A stretch of DNA of 64,000 bases from Saposhnikovia divaricata (Eukaryota > Streptophyta > Magnoliopsida > Apiales > Apiaceae), in NCBI GenBank assembly GCA_036435485.1, contig CM071594.1, positions 101,025,001-101,089,000 of the forward strand, read 5' to 3'. The position numbers and the translations under genes were made by a program. The notes below the pieces were generated by a model. The model was not told the origin of the DNA. It saw only the letters and a program-made list of their open reading frames with translations, and ran no database searches. Below, one piece after another: positions 1 to 13,212 of the stretch (positions are counted from its first letter, which is position 1; each line of letters begins with the position of its first letter).

Positions 1-3000
1 GCTACATAATGCTCAGCAAGTTCACCATTTTGAAAAATAATAATGTGGTTTATTTCGAAAACATTCCCAACTATATGGGTATATATCTCAGATTTCAAAA
101 CAGAATTGGACAATATATATGTCCGAGTTTGAATAAAACATTTATACTCACTAAGGAGCTTAAAGAATAACATATGAACCCTTTATAAGGTTCCCATTTC
201 AATATATCACAAGTTTGAAAATATATACATATGAGTATATCATTTTCGGCAAAACACTCTACGGTTAATATACTGTACAGGGAATACATCATTGCAAACC
301 TCTTTCCTTCCATTAGCTTAGAAGGTTTCTCATTCAAAAACATTTCATTCTTTGAAATAATTGCAAGAGTGCACTAACACGTGCCAATCTTTATAGAAAA
401 TCTTGCAGTTCTAGATACTACACGATGTCAATATTTTTCTTATCAAAAACCACACTATCGGCAACTTGGCACTTAGGCCCAAGAAGCAGTGTTTGAGTAT
501 TTTTCCAAAGTGGAGGATGGGACTGGAAGAAAACATAAAAACCTGACAAGGATTGACGATGATCAGTCGCCACAACCAAGTCCAACAATCCGCGGGTCTT
601 CTCTACTAGTAGAAGGATAGAAACTACATCCTTAACTACCCTCGGGTGAAAACTACATCCGTAATCACCCTCGATGAAAACTACATCCGTAATCATCCTT
701 CGGTAACACCTGGGACGGAATAATTGATGGACCGCCTGGCTCACGGCCGCTTACACATCCCGGGAATCATTCGTCAAAGATTCCCACACCTGCCAGAGTC
801 CCCTTTTTCTTTTCTTTTCAAAAATCATTTTGATAGAAAATTCGAGTAGTTGAAGTTCGACCTCAGTCGACCGATAATTCTTGAAATACGTACAAGAAGT
901 AAAACCTGATCGGGGGTTTTCGAAAATGTTTTGGGTTCGAAAGAGTTCGAGTTTGAAAACGCTAAAGGTATCTTGGATTAGTTTTGTCTTTAAAATGATG
1001 AACAATAATTAATAAATGATATTTTGAGATTTAATATCAACAATTAAGAAAATAATTATTTAATTAAAATAAGCTTTTAATCCAAGATAGATATTTTTGA
1101 GTATTTTTAACAACGTAAAAATAATAAATACTTAAGTATAACGTACTTCCCGAATGACTCTTCGGGTTTTCGCAATTTAATCATGATACAATAATATACC
1201 GCTCCCCGGTCAATAGTATATTTGGACCGCTACGACCTCTATTGCTAGAGTCGTTGTCCGAAGGAACCACTTTCATTCTAAGTTCAAGGGTGTACAAACA
1301 CATATGCATAAATCTCAAACTTCAACATAATCTCGTAAAGCATAAGCATATAATACGTTTGGAAGCTACAAACACAATAGTGAAAATCCTTATATATAAG
1401 TTTTGAAAAGTAAACTTGCCTTGGTTAGGGTGGGGTGGTCGAGCTTGCGACGTGGAACGAAGATATATACATAATCAATATTCGTACGTTAGTACCTTAA
1501 CAACACTACTTAATCGTAAGGTTTTAAAGGATGTTAGACCAACTTAACGACTCCAATTTGTGACAACTAACCCTCCCATATGACCATGTCATCACTTTAT
1601 CACATTCGTTACCCATTCTACTCGAATCCATTCCTCAAACTTGAAACACAAGTGAGTACTCTTAAAACTACGTTAAACAAACCTCCTAGGTGATTTTTCA
1701 CTCGCGCGCACTTCGCTTTAACATTTTTATAAAATTGAAAAATACAAATTTTACTCCAATTCTTTTTGGACAGCCTTCACAACTGTATAATCTGACTACC
1801 CTCAAATTTTCATAACACTAGCATAATTTTAAGGGGTCCTAACTTAGTTCACAAGTGGACAACACAGTGCAGTCCGAATTCCAGAACCACACTGCACTAA
1901 TCCGGCCATAACTCAAGATCTACACATCTCCTGGGTATGAACCTGATATTTCTAGAAACTACATTCAATTATCTTTCCAGCCATATAAATTAGGTCCTCG
2001 GGTGACAAGATTTAGGGGTTCAAAACCCTCTCACAAGACAGTACATGCTTCCAGGATTTAACACAACACACATCTTTTCTTAAACATTCAAGAACTCACT
2101 TTATACATCACATCTACCATCAAAACCACCAAGACTTGTCTCTATAGCATACATGGGGTTACATACTCTAAGTAAAAGCCTTACAACCATCATAACAAGC
2201 ACATAACTTCAAGATTTCATCATCTACAACTCAAATCACCAAGATTCACTCCAAAACTTATAGATCTAACAATATAAACTATAAACAAGTCATGCTAAGG
2301 GTTGAGAGAGTTTTTACCTTCCTTGATGTGTGTAATATCTTTCTAAACCTTGTATAATCCTTGTATGGCCTTGGGTAAGCTTGGATGATCAAAAGAAATG
2401 AAGAAAACAAAGTTAGTAATTCGGAGTTATTAGAACCCGACTGGAAGATCATGGAAAAGGAGGCCCTTACCGAGCTTTTCTGATCGAGGCTTCTAAAGGA
2501 GAGTTGTAGAGCATCTTAACAGCTTTCTAACCATATAAACAACATGAAATTTTGAGTAATTAAGGCTCTAGGCCCGTTTTACTGAGAGGCGTTCTGCTGG
2601 GCAGAATGGAGAGAAAATGGAGTTTCTTGGTTTTTGCTTTTTGTTCTTTATCTCCAATAATGCTTACACATGTAATATATATCTAGATATTTTGGATGCA
2701 TCCTTATCCTTGTTAGGTGTCACACTCCCATTGGCTCCCTTGGATTCTTATCCACTTAAAATGCAACCAAGTCCTTCCTCCTTTTGCACCTAAGTCCTTA
2801 TCTCTTGTTTCTTGCACTTAAGTCCCTTGGCTTTGTTTTCTTTCCCACCAATTGGATTCCCTTGTTGTCTCGTGAATAAAATTAATACGTTACAACTTAT
2901 ACTTTGCATATTATTGCTCTAATATGGCACAATACCTCGAACGAATATTAATTCCAACATCCCTTGTTTATTTCTCTTTATCTCAGAAAACGTTCTCCCG

Positions 3001-3520
3001 ATTTCTCAAGCATTCTCTATTTCTCAATTCTAGGAGTTTATTCTCAATCCTCTTTCTTTCTCATAATATATCCTTCCTTGGACCCTTAATATACCATATC
3101 CTTAATCCATGCTTCGTTCGCTCAATCGCTTAACCTCGTTGTAAAGTCTCAGTGGTTTCCGTTCTAAATCCTCGAATAAAATCCTAACATATTAAATCCT
3201 TAATTCCTCAAAATTAATATTTCATTTCTTGAATATAATAATATATAATTTACTGCCCGGTCAAATATTACACCAGAATACAAATTGGAATTTCTGAATT
3301 TCGATCGTCTTTACATACACTTATTTGCTCCGTGAATCACTAATATGACTTCGAAATATCCATACCATGTCTTGTACATAGGGTGGCATGAAAATTTTCT
3401 TGGTCCTCAAAATCACTATTCATCCATAAATTACTATTCACGCATGGCAAACACTATTCACGTATATACTTATTCTTAATAAGAAAAGTTTTAATTCTAC
3501 CGAAAATCTGGGTTCTTACA
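1..3520 (-). mobile_element. Non-coding LTR-type element, 5' part (runs off window)
   Basis: No supportable gene lies in this stretch. Read on the minus strand it begins TGTAAGAACCC at 3520 and resembles the first part of the insertion at 55083-58000 on the plus strand: the same start, the same 'gaatagt' repeats, and the same stretch around 'ttcgaagtcatattag'. It abuts the truncated 3' LTR of the gypsy element at 3521, so it most likely inserted into that LTR. Short open frames here have no recognisable domain. Whether it is a solo LTR or the 5' end of a longer element cannot be seen because it leaves the window. Confidence 0.55.
620..702. repeat. Short tandem repeat, about 3 copies of 30 bp
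   Basis: Three degenerate copies of a unit around 'aaactacatccgtaatcac' followed by 'cctcg' lie head to tail inside the non-coding LTR-type element. Confidence 0.7.
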
Positions 3521-3763
3521 TTCGATATTGGAATGGAATTATTACAGAATCAACACCAATGAACTGTTTAGAAGTACAGAATGAGTTACAGAGAAACAAT
3601 AGAGAGGAAGAAAACAGAACAAGGCACTCAAGTGCTTAACATTTCATAGCTATCCTCTAACTAATTCGTACTGAGACTTATATAGAGTTCTCAGCTCAAT
3701 CTAAATTCCCGCCTTTCTCAACTGACTACAATTTGAATCTAATAAACGGCCTGGATCATGACA
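3521..3763 (-). repeat. 3' LTR of chromovirus, truncated
   Basis: This is a near-identical copy of the LTR at 8431-8695. It lacks the terminal 22 bases (minus-strand 3' end), where TGTAAGAACCC of the neighbouring LTR-type element begins. A purine-rich tract (minus strand, about 3764-3777) precedes it. Confidence 0.9.
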
Positions 3764-3793
3764 GTAGCCTCTCCTTCAGAACAAAGCTTGTCC

Positions 3794-4219
3794 TCAAGCT
3801 TTAAAATCTGGAAATTGTTGTTGTATAACAGTCATATCTTCCCAAGAAGCCTCCACCAATTCCATACCTTTCCAATGAATTAGTCACTGTATTACAGATT
3901 GACCATTCCTCAAAATCTGTCTTCTTTGCAGCACAGCCAAAGGTTCCAACAGTATAATATCATCCTGGTTAAATTCAGGTAATTCTTCCATTGTAACAGG
4001 AGATGGTCCAATGTGTTTCTTCAACAATGAAACATGAAATACCGGATGAACCTTGGAATGTACAGGTAGCTTAAGCTTGTATGCAACATTCCCTATCTTC
4101 TGCAATATCTGAAAAGGACCAAAAAACCTTGCTGACAACTTAAGGGAACTCCTTATAGCCACAGATTGTTGCCTATATGGCTGCAACTTCAAATACACCC
4201 AATCCCCCACTGCCAACAC
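3794..4219 (-). pseudogene. Chromovirus integrase C-terminus with chromodomain-like tail
   Basis: The frame holds the post-core GPY/F-type module (SARFFGPFQILQKIG, YKLKLP, VHPVFHVSLLKKH) and then the linker to a chromodomain. A TGA at 3884-3886 interrupts it. The same frame resumes with LIHWKG and EASWED, typical of the chromodomain end, and stops at 3794-3796. Chromodomains in this family direct insertion to particular chromatin; that this copy ever did so is inference. Confidence 0.85.
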
Positions 4220-5368
4220 TCAATCAGTATGATTCTGATCAGCAAAATATTTCATCCTTTGTTGAGCTTTCACCAAATTATCCTTTAAAACTTGCAACAC
4301 CTGAATTCTCTGTTGTAAAAGATCTTGAGCTGCAGGAATAATCATGTCTTGTAGAGATCCCATGTTCAAAGGAACAGGTTTAACTCCATACACTGCCTCA
4401 TATGGAGTTATACCTAAACTAGTATGGAAAGATGTATTATACCAAAATTCAGCCATTGGCAACCATTTCCTCCAGCTGTGAGGCTTTTCACTGGTAAAAC
4501 ACCTTAAGTAAGATTCCAAACATTGATTTAACCTTTCTGTTTGTCCATCCGACTGAGGACGATAAGCTGTACTAAAATGCAATTCCACCCCCAATTTTTG
4601 AAATAATGAAGTCCAGAACACACTTGTAAACAACTTATCTCTATCACTGACAATTGAAGATGGCAATCCATGTAACTTGAAAACCTGATCAAGAAACAAA
4701 TCTGCTACATCACCAGCTGTAAAAGGATTCCTTAAAGCAATGAAATGTCCATATTTAGACAATCTGTCAACTACTACCAACACAGTGTCCATTCCTTCTG
4801 ATTCAGGCAATTGCTCTACAAAGTCAATCGAGATATCCTTCCAAATATGAGTTGGAATTTCCAATGGTTGAAGTAAACCAGGATACTGAATATGCTCATT
4901 CTTACTCCTTTGACATATCTCACAACTTCTAATTAATTCAATTACCTCAGCCTTCATGTTTGGCCAGAAAAATAGCAATTTTATCCTTTGTAAACAGGCT
5001 ATCTGACCAGAATGTCCTCCCAAAGCTGAGTAATGTAAAGAAGAAAAAAGTATGTTTCTAATTCCTCCACTACTTCCTACATAAATCTTCCCACTCTTCT
5101 TAAGAATTCCCTGTATATATTGATATTCTTCATTTCCTTCAGGATCCAACAACACCTTACTGATGATCTCCTGGCATTCTCTATCATTTTCATAACTAAG
5201 AATGACTTGTTGAATCCATTTTGGTTGAACAGTAGAAATAGCATTCATAACCTCTTCAGATTTCTGTAAATTCTCAGATTCCATACTCCTTGAAAGTGCA
5301 TCTGCAGCAATATTGTCTATTCCTTTCTTATATTGGATCTCATAATCCAATCCTAACAGCCTTGTCAT
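4220..5368 (-). pseudogene. Chromovirus RNase H end and integrase
   Basis: The first residues finish RNase H (DNIAADALSR). The integrase follows: an HHCC zinc finger (HYSALGGHSG through CEICQRSKN), then the DDE core with IDFVEQLPES, IVSDRDKLFTS and the glutamate in PQSDGQTERLNQCLE. All three catalytic acidic residues are present. A single stop at about 4220 separates it from the C-terminal segment. It catalysed insertion of the element's cDNA. Confidence 0.93.
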
Positions 5369-5371
5369 CCA

Positions 5372-6106
5372 TTAATATTGCAGAGGGGTATGTAACTGCT
5401 GCTCTAAAAGATACTTAAGAGCTTGATGATCTGTTTTAATTATAAAATGATTTCCAAACAAGTAATGCTTCCACTTAGTAACTGCCATTACCAGAGCCAA
5501 AAGTTCTTTTTCATATACTGAAAACCCCAGATTTTTGGTATTAAAAGCCTTACTCAAATAAGCTAAGGGTCTAGCATTTTGCATTAAAACAGCTCCCATG
5601 CCCTTATTACAAGCATCTATTTCTAATACAAACGGCTGAGTAAAATCTGGCATAGCCAAAACAGGTGCAGAACATAAGGCTTGTTTTAAACCATTAAAAG
5701 CTATCTCTGTATCTTCATTCCACTTAAACCCCTCTTTCTTCAATAAATTTGTTAATGGCCTTGATATCACCCCATACCCTTTAATGAAACGTCTATAGTA
5801 ACCAGATAATCCCAGAAATCCCCTTAAACCTTTAATTCCAGTAGGAACAGGCCAAGACATAACTGCTTCGACCTTAACTGGATCCATGCTGACCCCCTCT
5901 CCAGAAATCAAATGTCCCAAGTATTCAATAGATGGCATAGCAAATGTGCACTTAGACATTTTAGCAAACAATTGATTTTCTTGTAATGTAGCCAGCACTA
6001 TCTCCAAATGTTTAGTATGAGAAACTAAATCAGAGCTATACACAAGGATATCATCAAAAAATACCAAAACGAACTTCCTCAAATATGGTTGAAAGATTTG
6101 ATTCAT
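5372..6106 (-). pseudogene. Chromovirus RT (C-terminal part) and RNase H
   Basis: This frame continues the RT after the one-base loss at about 6106. It opens with the catalytic strand FFDDILVYS (the DD of the xDD motif). It then has the thumb and connection segment with GLRGFLGLSGYYRRFI, and the RNase H domain beginning at FVLEIDACNKGMGAVL and containing YEKELLALV and TDHQALKYL. It ends at a stop at about 5372, immediately before the integrase frame, which is offset only by that stop region. Confidence 0.92.
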
Positions 6107-8397
6107 TAAGGCTTGAAAGTGGCAGGAGCATTAGTTAAACCAAATGGTAAAACAATGAATTCGAAGTGTCCATGATGAGTTTGAAAGGCAGTCTTAGCTG
6201 TATCCATAGGTTTGACCAATATTTGATGATATCCAGAATGCATATCCAACTTAGAAAACACTTTAGAACTATTTAACTCATCTAACAATTCATCAATGTT
6301 AGGAATTGGAAACCTATCCTTAACAGTAATGTTGTTAAGATGCCTGTAATCCACACAAAAACGCCAAGAATTATCTTTTTTCTTCACAAAAATCACAGGT
6401 GAAGCATATGGACTGTTGCTATGTTTGATAATACCAGATTTTAACATTTCCTGTACCTGATTTTCTATTTCATCTTTTTGAGCATGTGGATACCTATATG
6501 GTTTAAGTTTAAAAGGTTTGGAACCAGGAAGCAAGGGAATGACATGATCAACATTTCTGCTAGGAGGTAAAGAATTAGGAATTGAAAATACCTTCTCATA
6601 TTTGGATAGTAATGATGAAATAACTTTAGGCACTTCAGTATTTACCTCCTGTTCCTTACTATCATTAGTAGCATTCATGATTTCCAGTTGTAGTTGATTC
6701 TTAACCATTACTTGGTTATAACCGGCTAACTCTTTGCCCCTTACCAACTTGATAGTTGTAGTCTCCCTTACAGAACCTTGCAATGTTATTTGTTCCCCTT
6801 CATTACCATCAGCATTTAGTTTCACAAATAACTGTTTAAAGTCAAACAGTATTGGACTATATTGTTCCAACCAGTCTGTTCCAGCAATTATATCCCAGCC
6901 CCCTATCTTCATAACACTCACATCACAACAAAACTTATATTGCTGAACCCCCCAAGTCAACCTAGGAACAAATAAGTTGCTAGAAATAACACTACCATCA
7001 GCCATCCTTACATTTATAGTGTTTCTTTGCTCCTTCTTCAATCCCAATTCCTCAGCCAATACTGCATCTACTGCAGTTATAGAGCTACCAGTATCTACTA
7101 AAATTTTAATGGCCCTATTTTTAATGAAACCATCTAAAGTGATGGTTTTCCTAACCATACTCTCAGAAAGGGCATTTAGAGATACTTCAGTAATTTCTCC
7201 TTCAGTATCAACATTCTCTTCATCCTCAATTAATTGCAATATTTCTTTTTCTGAATCCTCGTCCACTAACATGAATGTGTACTGTTCATTCTTGCATACA
7301 TGTCCCTGACTGAACTTATCCCCACACTTATAACAAAGATGATTATTCTTTCGGTATTGAAATTCTTCTGGAGAGATTTTCTTAAATCCACTATTACTTG
7401 AAGATTTCTTCTCTTCCTTCAGTACTGACTCACCCTTCTTCTCCAAAACAGCACTACTTTTAACCCATCTAGATGGACTACTATTCTTCACCTCATGTTT
7501 CCTAACATTAACCTCCAAAGTTTGTTCTTGAAATTGGGCAATTTCAATAGCATCCATCAAAGTACTGGGTTTCATCAACCTTACCATAGGCTTTAATTCA
7601 CTCTTTAAGCCAAAAATGAAACTTGTCACAAAATAATTTTCCCCCAAATTCACATTCTTACACAATACCAAAGCCTTAAGTTCTTCAAATTTCTCCACAT
7701 AATCTATCACATAACCAGTTTGAGACAACTTGTTAAATTCTTCTTGAACATCTAACCCTCCATTTTTACCAAATCTCTTGGTTAGAGCTTCACAGAAAAC
7801 ATCCCAAGAAACCTTACCCTTAACCAACTTAAAACTTTGATACCATACATCCGCCTTACCATCTAAATACATCTCAATTAATTCAACTTTCATAGATTCA
7901 CTCACCTGGTATAGTATGAAGAACTTGTTACACTTCCTTATCCAAGATCTTGGATCATCTCCCAAGAAATTGGGTATCTCTAATCTGGGTTGACGTACCA
8001 TATTAGTTCTCATTGAACGATCTTTAATTGCTCCTATTTCATCTTCATTCTTGTTCTTATTCTTGCTTGCAACAGACCCTGGAGTATGCAAGATTGGACT
8101 GTGATCAACTAATATCTCTCCATCTCTACCAACCACCTTCTCCCAATTGCAGTTCTTGATTACCCCTATAACCCTAGCTTTGATTCTTTCTTCCATCGAT
8201 GCATTGTACGCTTCAATTTTCGCATCACATCCCAAAACTAAAGACATTAATTGATCCATCTTGTCAATTAATCTGCTCTCCATTGCTGAATTACTTTCTG
8301 CAATCTTCTTGTTACAAGAATTGCTGACTTCTTGAATACGAAGTTCTATATCTCGCCATTGATCGTCAACTGAACGAGAACGAGTACTACTAGCCAT
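6106..8397 (-). pseudogene. Chromovirus gag-protease-RT (N-terminal part of polyprotein)
   Basis: The first part of the polyprotein reads gag (retrotransposon gag domain in the first half), then a CCHC zinc knuckle CYKCGDKFSQGHVC, then an aspartic protease with the LVDTGSS active-site motif, then the start of RT with the conserved YRHLNN and LPFGLTNAPATF segments. I take the start at the Met of MASSTRSRS (8397), because the open frame upstream of it runs through the tRNA primer site. The frame ends at 6106 just after APATF, where one base has been lost; RT continues in another frame. No host role is implied. Confidence 0.9.
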
Positions 8398-8416
8398 CTT
8401 CTCCGAGGACTCGTAC

Positions 8417-8428
8417 GCTCTGATACCA
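8417..8428 (-). promoter_or_regulatory. Primer binding site (initiator Met tRNA)
   Basis: The minus strand reads TGGTATCAGAGC, complementary to the 3' end of plant initiator methionine tRNA, two bases from the 5' LTR end. Confidence 0.9.
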
Positions 8429-8430
8429 AA

Positions 8431-8695
8431 TGTCAAGATCTTTCTTGATTAATTCGATATTGGAATGGAATTATTACAGAATCAACACCAATAAACTGTT
8501 TAGAAGTACAGAATGAGTTACAGAGAAACAATAGAGAGGAAGAAAACAGAACAAGGCACTCAAGTGCTTAACATTTCATAGCTATCCTCTAACTAATTCC
8601 TACTGAGACTTATATAGAGTTCTCAGCTCAATCTAAATTCCCGCCTTTCTCAACTGACTACAATTTGAATCTAATAAACGGCTTGGATCATGACA
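8431..8695 (-). repeat. 5' LTR of chromovirus
   Basis: On the minus strand the 265-bp LTR starts TGTCATGATC and ends GATCTTGACA, which form short terminal inverted repeats. The 3' LTR at 3521-3763 matches it except for the last 22 bases and about three substitutions. Confidence 0.9.
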
Positions 8696-9010
8696 GTACA
8701 CCATGGGTAGCTGTTCTGCACCGCTACAATTATCAACTACAATTCATCATTTTCATCATTTTTTTTCACACCCAACGATTCACATTTTTATCTGCTAGCA
8801 AATTCTTTTTTTTTTCTCCTGAAACACTTCACACAAAATTATCAAGGCACCTTGTGGGAGTAAAAATAATAAAAAAACAAAAAAAAACAAAAAAATCTAA
8901 CCTAAAAAAAATACAAAAAAATAATAATAAATTACTAACCATACAAAAATCATGGGTTGCCTCCCAAGAAGCGCCTTATTTATAGTCATGGCTTTGACTG
9001 TTCAAATTCT

Positions 9011-9814
9011 TCATAGCTCAGAAAGAATGATGGACGAGACATTACGATCAATGTCTTCACCCAAATATGGTTTAAGTCTCTGCCCGTTAACTTTAAAAGT
9101 TCTTCCTGTAAGCATATCCTCAACTTCCACCGCACCATGTGAACTGACTTGTACCACTCTAAAAGGTCCTGACCAACGTGATTTGAGCTTACCTGGAAAT
9201 AAATTTAATCGGGAGTTAAATAATAAAATCGTTTGTCCCGCTTCAAGTTCCTTAGATAGAATTTTCCGATCATGCCACTTCTTCATTTTTTCTTTATAAA
9301 TCTTCGAGCTCTCATAAGATTTCAATCGAAATTCATCAAGCTCATTCAGTTGAAGAAGTTGCCTTTTTCCAGCTATAGTAAAATCAAAATTCAATTTTTT
9401 AATTGCCCAAAAAGCTTTATGCTCCAATTTCACAGGTAAATGACAAGATTTTCCATAGACCAGCTGATAAGGGGATGATCCCAATGGTGTTTTGTATGCT
9501 GTTCTGTAGGCCCACAGACAGTCATCTAACTTCTTTGACCAATCTTTTCTTGTTGAATTAACTGTCTTCTCCAAAATCTGCTTGATTTCTCTATTACAAA
9601 CTTCCGCTTGTCCATTTGTTTGAGGATGATAAGCACATGCTACCTTGTGACGAACACCATATTTCAACAACAATGATGTGAATTGCTTATTACAAAAATG
9701 TGTTCCCTCATCACTAATTATAGCTCTTGGTGTCCCAAATCGAGTAAAAATATTCTTTTTCAAAAATTCAAGTACCACAGATGCATCATTGGTTGGGGTT
9801 GCTACGGCCTCCAC
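9011..9814 (-). pseudogene. Athila-like integrase core and C-terminus
   Basis: The piece contains the second catalytic Asp in AIISDEGTHF and the Glu in HPQTNGQAEVCNREI. The C-terminal module includes KLKSRWSGPFRVVQV and ends near PYLGED. It follows the preceding integrase frame after a shift at about 9815-9837. The distal end shows no chromodomain. Confidence 0.9.
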
Positions 9815-9837
9815 CCACTTAGAAACATAATCCGCTG

Positions 9838-10215
9838 CTAGTAAAATATTTGGTTTCGAAATGACATCAAAAACGGTCCCATGAAATCAATACCCCAAAC
9901 ATCAAACAACTCAACCTCCAAAATATAGTTCAGAGGCATCTCATTACTCTTAGAAATATTACCAGTACGTTGGCATCGATCACATCTCTTTACGAATTCA
10001 TGTGCATCTTTAAAGAGAGAAGGCCAGTAAAAACCTGATTGCAAGACCTTTGCTGCAGTCCTATCACCCTGAAAATGGCCACCATATGGAGAATTGTGGC
10101 ACTGATTCAAGATACTTTCAACCTCATCATCAGGAATACACCTTCGTAGAACATTATCTGGACAAAGCTTAAAAAGAAAAGGCTCGTCCCATAGAAATGA
10201 TTTAACCTGATGCAA
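9838..10215 (-). pseudogene. Athila-like integrase, zinc finger and start of core
   Basis: The frame shows the HHCC finger (CHNSPYGGHFQGDRT through CDRCQRTG) and the first catalytic Asp in VWGIDFMGPF. The stretch 10216-10356 joining it to RNase H is related sequence with stops. It breaks off after FRNQIFY, where the frame shifts into the next piece. Confidence 0.88.
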
Positions 10216-10356
10216 AAACCTTTTCTTCTGTTAAAAATTAAACTCACTAGGGATAATATTGCTTACCAGATAGTTAACAAAATCCGCAAACCAAGGGAGT
10301 CCCATCTTGTTGATAGCCATAAGCTTTTCATCAGGAAAAGAGTCGTTAATGATCTG

Positions 10357-13077
10357 TTAACCATCAGAATTCTCATTATTTTCCAACCGAGATAGATGAT
10401 CAGCAACTTGATTTTCAGAACCCTTTCTATCCTTAATTTCTAAATCAAATTCTTGCAAGAGTAGAACCCATCGAATCAAGCGAGGCTTGGCATCCTTTTT
10501 CTCAATAAGATATTTAATGGTAGAATGGTCAGTGTATACAATCACCTTCGTACCCACAAGATATGATCTGAATTTCTCAAACGCATAAATCACCGCAAGC
10601 AGTTCTTTCTCAGTAGTTGTATAATTCAGTTGAGCACCAGAGAGAGTCTTACTTGCATAGTATATAGAATGAAAAATTTTATTGCTTCGTTGTCCCAAAA
10701 CCACTCCAAGTGCAAAGTCGCTCGCATCACACATCAACTCGAAAGGAAGACTCCAATCTGGAGCGATAATAATTGGTGCAGAAACCAACTTCAGTTTAAG
10801 CTCCTCATATGCTGCAAAACAAGAATCATCAAATATAAACTTGGTGTCCTTCTCCAATAAATTACATAATGGCTTTGAGATTTTAGAGAAGTCTTTGATG
10901 AATCGCCTGTAAAAACCAGCATGACCACGAAAACTGCGAACTCCTTTAACAGAACTTGGTGGAGGGAGCTTTTCAATAGTTTCGAGCTTAGTTTTATCAA
11001 CCTCTAAGCCTTTACTTGACACTTTATGCCCGAGAACAATGCCTTCTTGAACCATAAAATGACATTTTTCCCAATTTAACACCAGGTTAGTCTCTTCACA
11101 TCGTTGCAATACACGTGCCAAGTTACACAAGCATGAATCAAAAGAATCACCAAGCACAGAAAAATCATCCATGAAAACCTCTACGCCCTGCTCTACCATG
11201 TCTGAGAATATATCCATGATGCACCTTTGAAAAGTAGGTGGTGCATTACACAGTCCAAATGACACCCTTCTGAAAGCAAACGTACCGAAAAGGTATGTGA
11301 AAGTAGTCTTCTCCTGATCCTCAGGTGCTATAGCAATTTGATGGTATCCAGAATACCCATCCAAGAAACAATAGAACTCCTTACCAGCTAATCTATCCAA
11401 CATCTGATCAATGAATGGTAAATGAAAATGATCTTTGCTCGTGGCTTTGTTCAATTTTCGGTAGTCCATGCATACCCCCCATCCTCTTACTGTTCTGGTT
11501 GGAATAAGCTCATTCTTTTCATTAGCTACAACTGTGATTCCACCCTTCTTTGGGACACACTGAATCGGACTCACCCAAGAACTATCCGAAATAGGGTATA
11601 TGATTCCTGCATCTAGCCTGTTGATAATCTCCTTCTTCACTACTTCCTTCATGATAGGATTCAGCCTCCTTTGATGCTCGATACTAGGCTTGTGGCCATC
11701 CTTCATTGCAATTTTATGCATACATAACGAAGGACTAATACCTTTGATATCAACAATTTTCCACCCAATAGCTTTTTTAAATTCCTTCAAAACTCGAAGT
11801 AGCTTCTCCTCTTGATCGACTGAGAGAGTAGAAGATATGATTACTGGCAATGTTGAATTTTCACCAAGAAATACATACTTGAGATGCTCTGGAAGTTGTT
11901 TCAACTCTATTTCTGGTGTCTCCTCAATAGATGGTTTTGATGCCTTGGATTTCTCAGGCATCTCAAAACTCTCAAATTTCTGAAGAGGTCTCTGATAAGT
12001 AGGAAGTGCATTTAGTTCCTTGATACATTCAGCAATCTCATCAAGACTTTCATCACCTGCTTCTTGTAAAGATAACTCTAGAGCATCAACAGTGTGATGC
12101 GCTAGCACTTGCATGTCATCTTGACCTGTAATAGCACTCAAAGAAAAATAACTCTCCTCATCATTAGAAAACTTCATAGCCGAAAAAACATTAAACGTGA
12201 CCTGATCATCCTGCACTCGCATGGTTAACTCTCCTTTCTGAACATCAATAAGAGTTCTACCAGTAGCTAAGAATGGCCTACCAAGAAGCAATGGAATGTC
12301 TGCATCCTCTTCCATATCAAGCACAATGAAATCTGCTGGAAATATGAATTTATCCACCTTTACAAGAACATCTTCAACTATACCCCTTGGATATGCCAAA
12401 GATCTATCTGCCAACTGCAAACGAACTGAAGTTGGATTAACTTCTCCAACTCCTAACTTCATAAAAATTGACAATGGCATTAAATTGACACTTGCCCCCA
12501 AATCACATAAAGCTTTACCAAAATATTGTGTTCCAATAGTGCAAGGGATAGTGAAGCTTCTAGGATCCTTGAGCTTTGGAGGAAGCTTTTTCTGTAGAAT
12601 AGCACTACACTCCTCAGTTAAAGCCACGGTTTCAAATTCTTCTAATCTTCTCTTTCGTGACAAAATATCTTTCATGAACTTAACATAACTTGGCATCTGC
12701 TCCAGTGCTTCAGCAAAAGGAATATTAATGGACAATTTCTTGAAGACGTCCATAAATTTCTGAAATTGCTTTTCTTGCTTTTGTTTCTGCAAGCGTTGAG
12801 GATATGGAGGAGGCGGATAGAAAGGCTTCTTCGGTGTTGGTGCTTTAATTGGTTCTTGCTGATCTTTACTGGATTCTTCATGTACCAACTTATGAGGCTC
12901 TTCACTTGACTCAGATTCCTTTATAACCTCTTCATCAACTTTCTTTGTGTTTCCCTCAATCTCCTTACCACTTCTTAAAGTTATTGCTTTGAAGTACTCC
13001 TTTCGATCATTCTTTGGATTTGGCTCAGTGTCACTAGGCAAGGAACCTTGAGGACGATTATTCATAGCACTAGCCAA
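10357..13077 (-). pseudogene. Athila-like gag end, protease, RT and RNase H
   Basis: This 906-codon open stretch is the longest frame in the window. The N-terminal third is a charged Lys/Glu/Pro-rich linker. The protease motif ALCDLGASVNLMP lies near residue 190. RT follows with CMDYRKLN, FLDGYSGYHQI and VFMDDFSVLG. The thumb and connection has FYRRFIKDFSKI, and RNase H starts at FELMCDASDFALG. It ends at a stop just after DHLSRLE, before the integrase. A separate stop-containing stretch (13078-13212) lies between it and the gag zinc finger. Confidence 0.9.
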
Positions 13078-13212
13078 TTAACCCACTTGCATCTCTAAAG
13101 CTCTCATAGATGCACTTTGACTTTGAATCAATGCATCTATTTTCTGCATGTATTGGAGAAGAAGATCTTCAATTGTCGGCTTCTTTTCCATTTCCTGTTG
13201 CCTTGAACTTTG

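Larger units (their letters stand above)
3521..8695 (-). mobile_element. Ty3/gypsy chromovirus retrotransposon, nearly complete
   Basis: This element is read on the minus strand: 5' LTR, primer site for initiator Met tRNA, gag, protease, RT, RNase H, integrase, chromodomain-like tail, purine-rich tract, 3' LTR. The two LTRs differ at only about three positions over the shared 243 bp, so insertion is fairly recent. The pol order (integrase last) and the C-terminal chromodomain-like segment place it among chromoviruses. The coding frame is broken by one frameshift and several stops, so the copy is not autonomous. It sits inside the 3' region of the Athila-like element to its right. Confidence 0.93.
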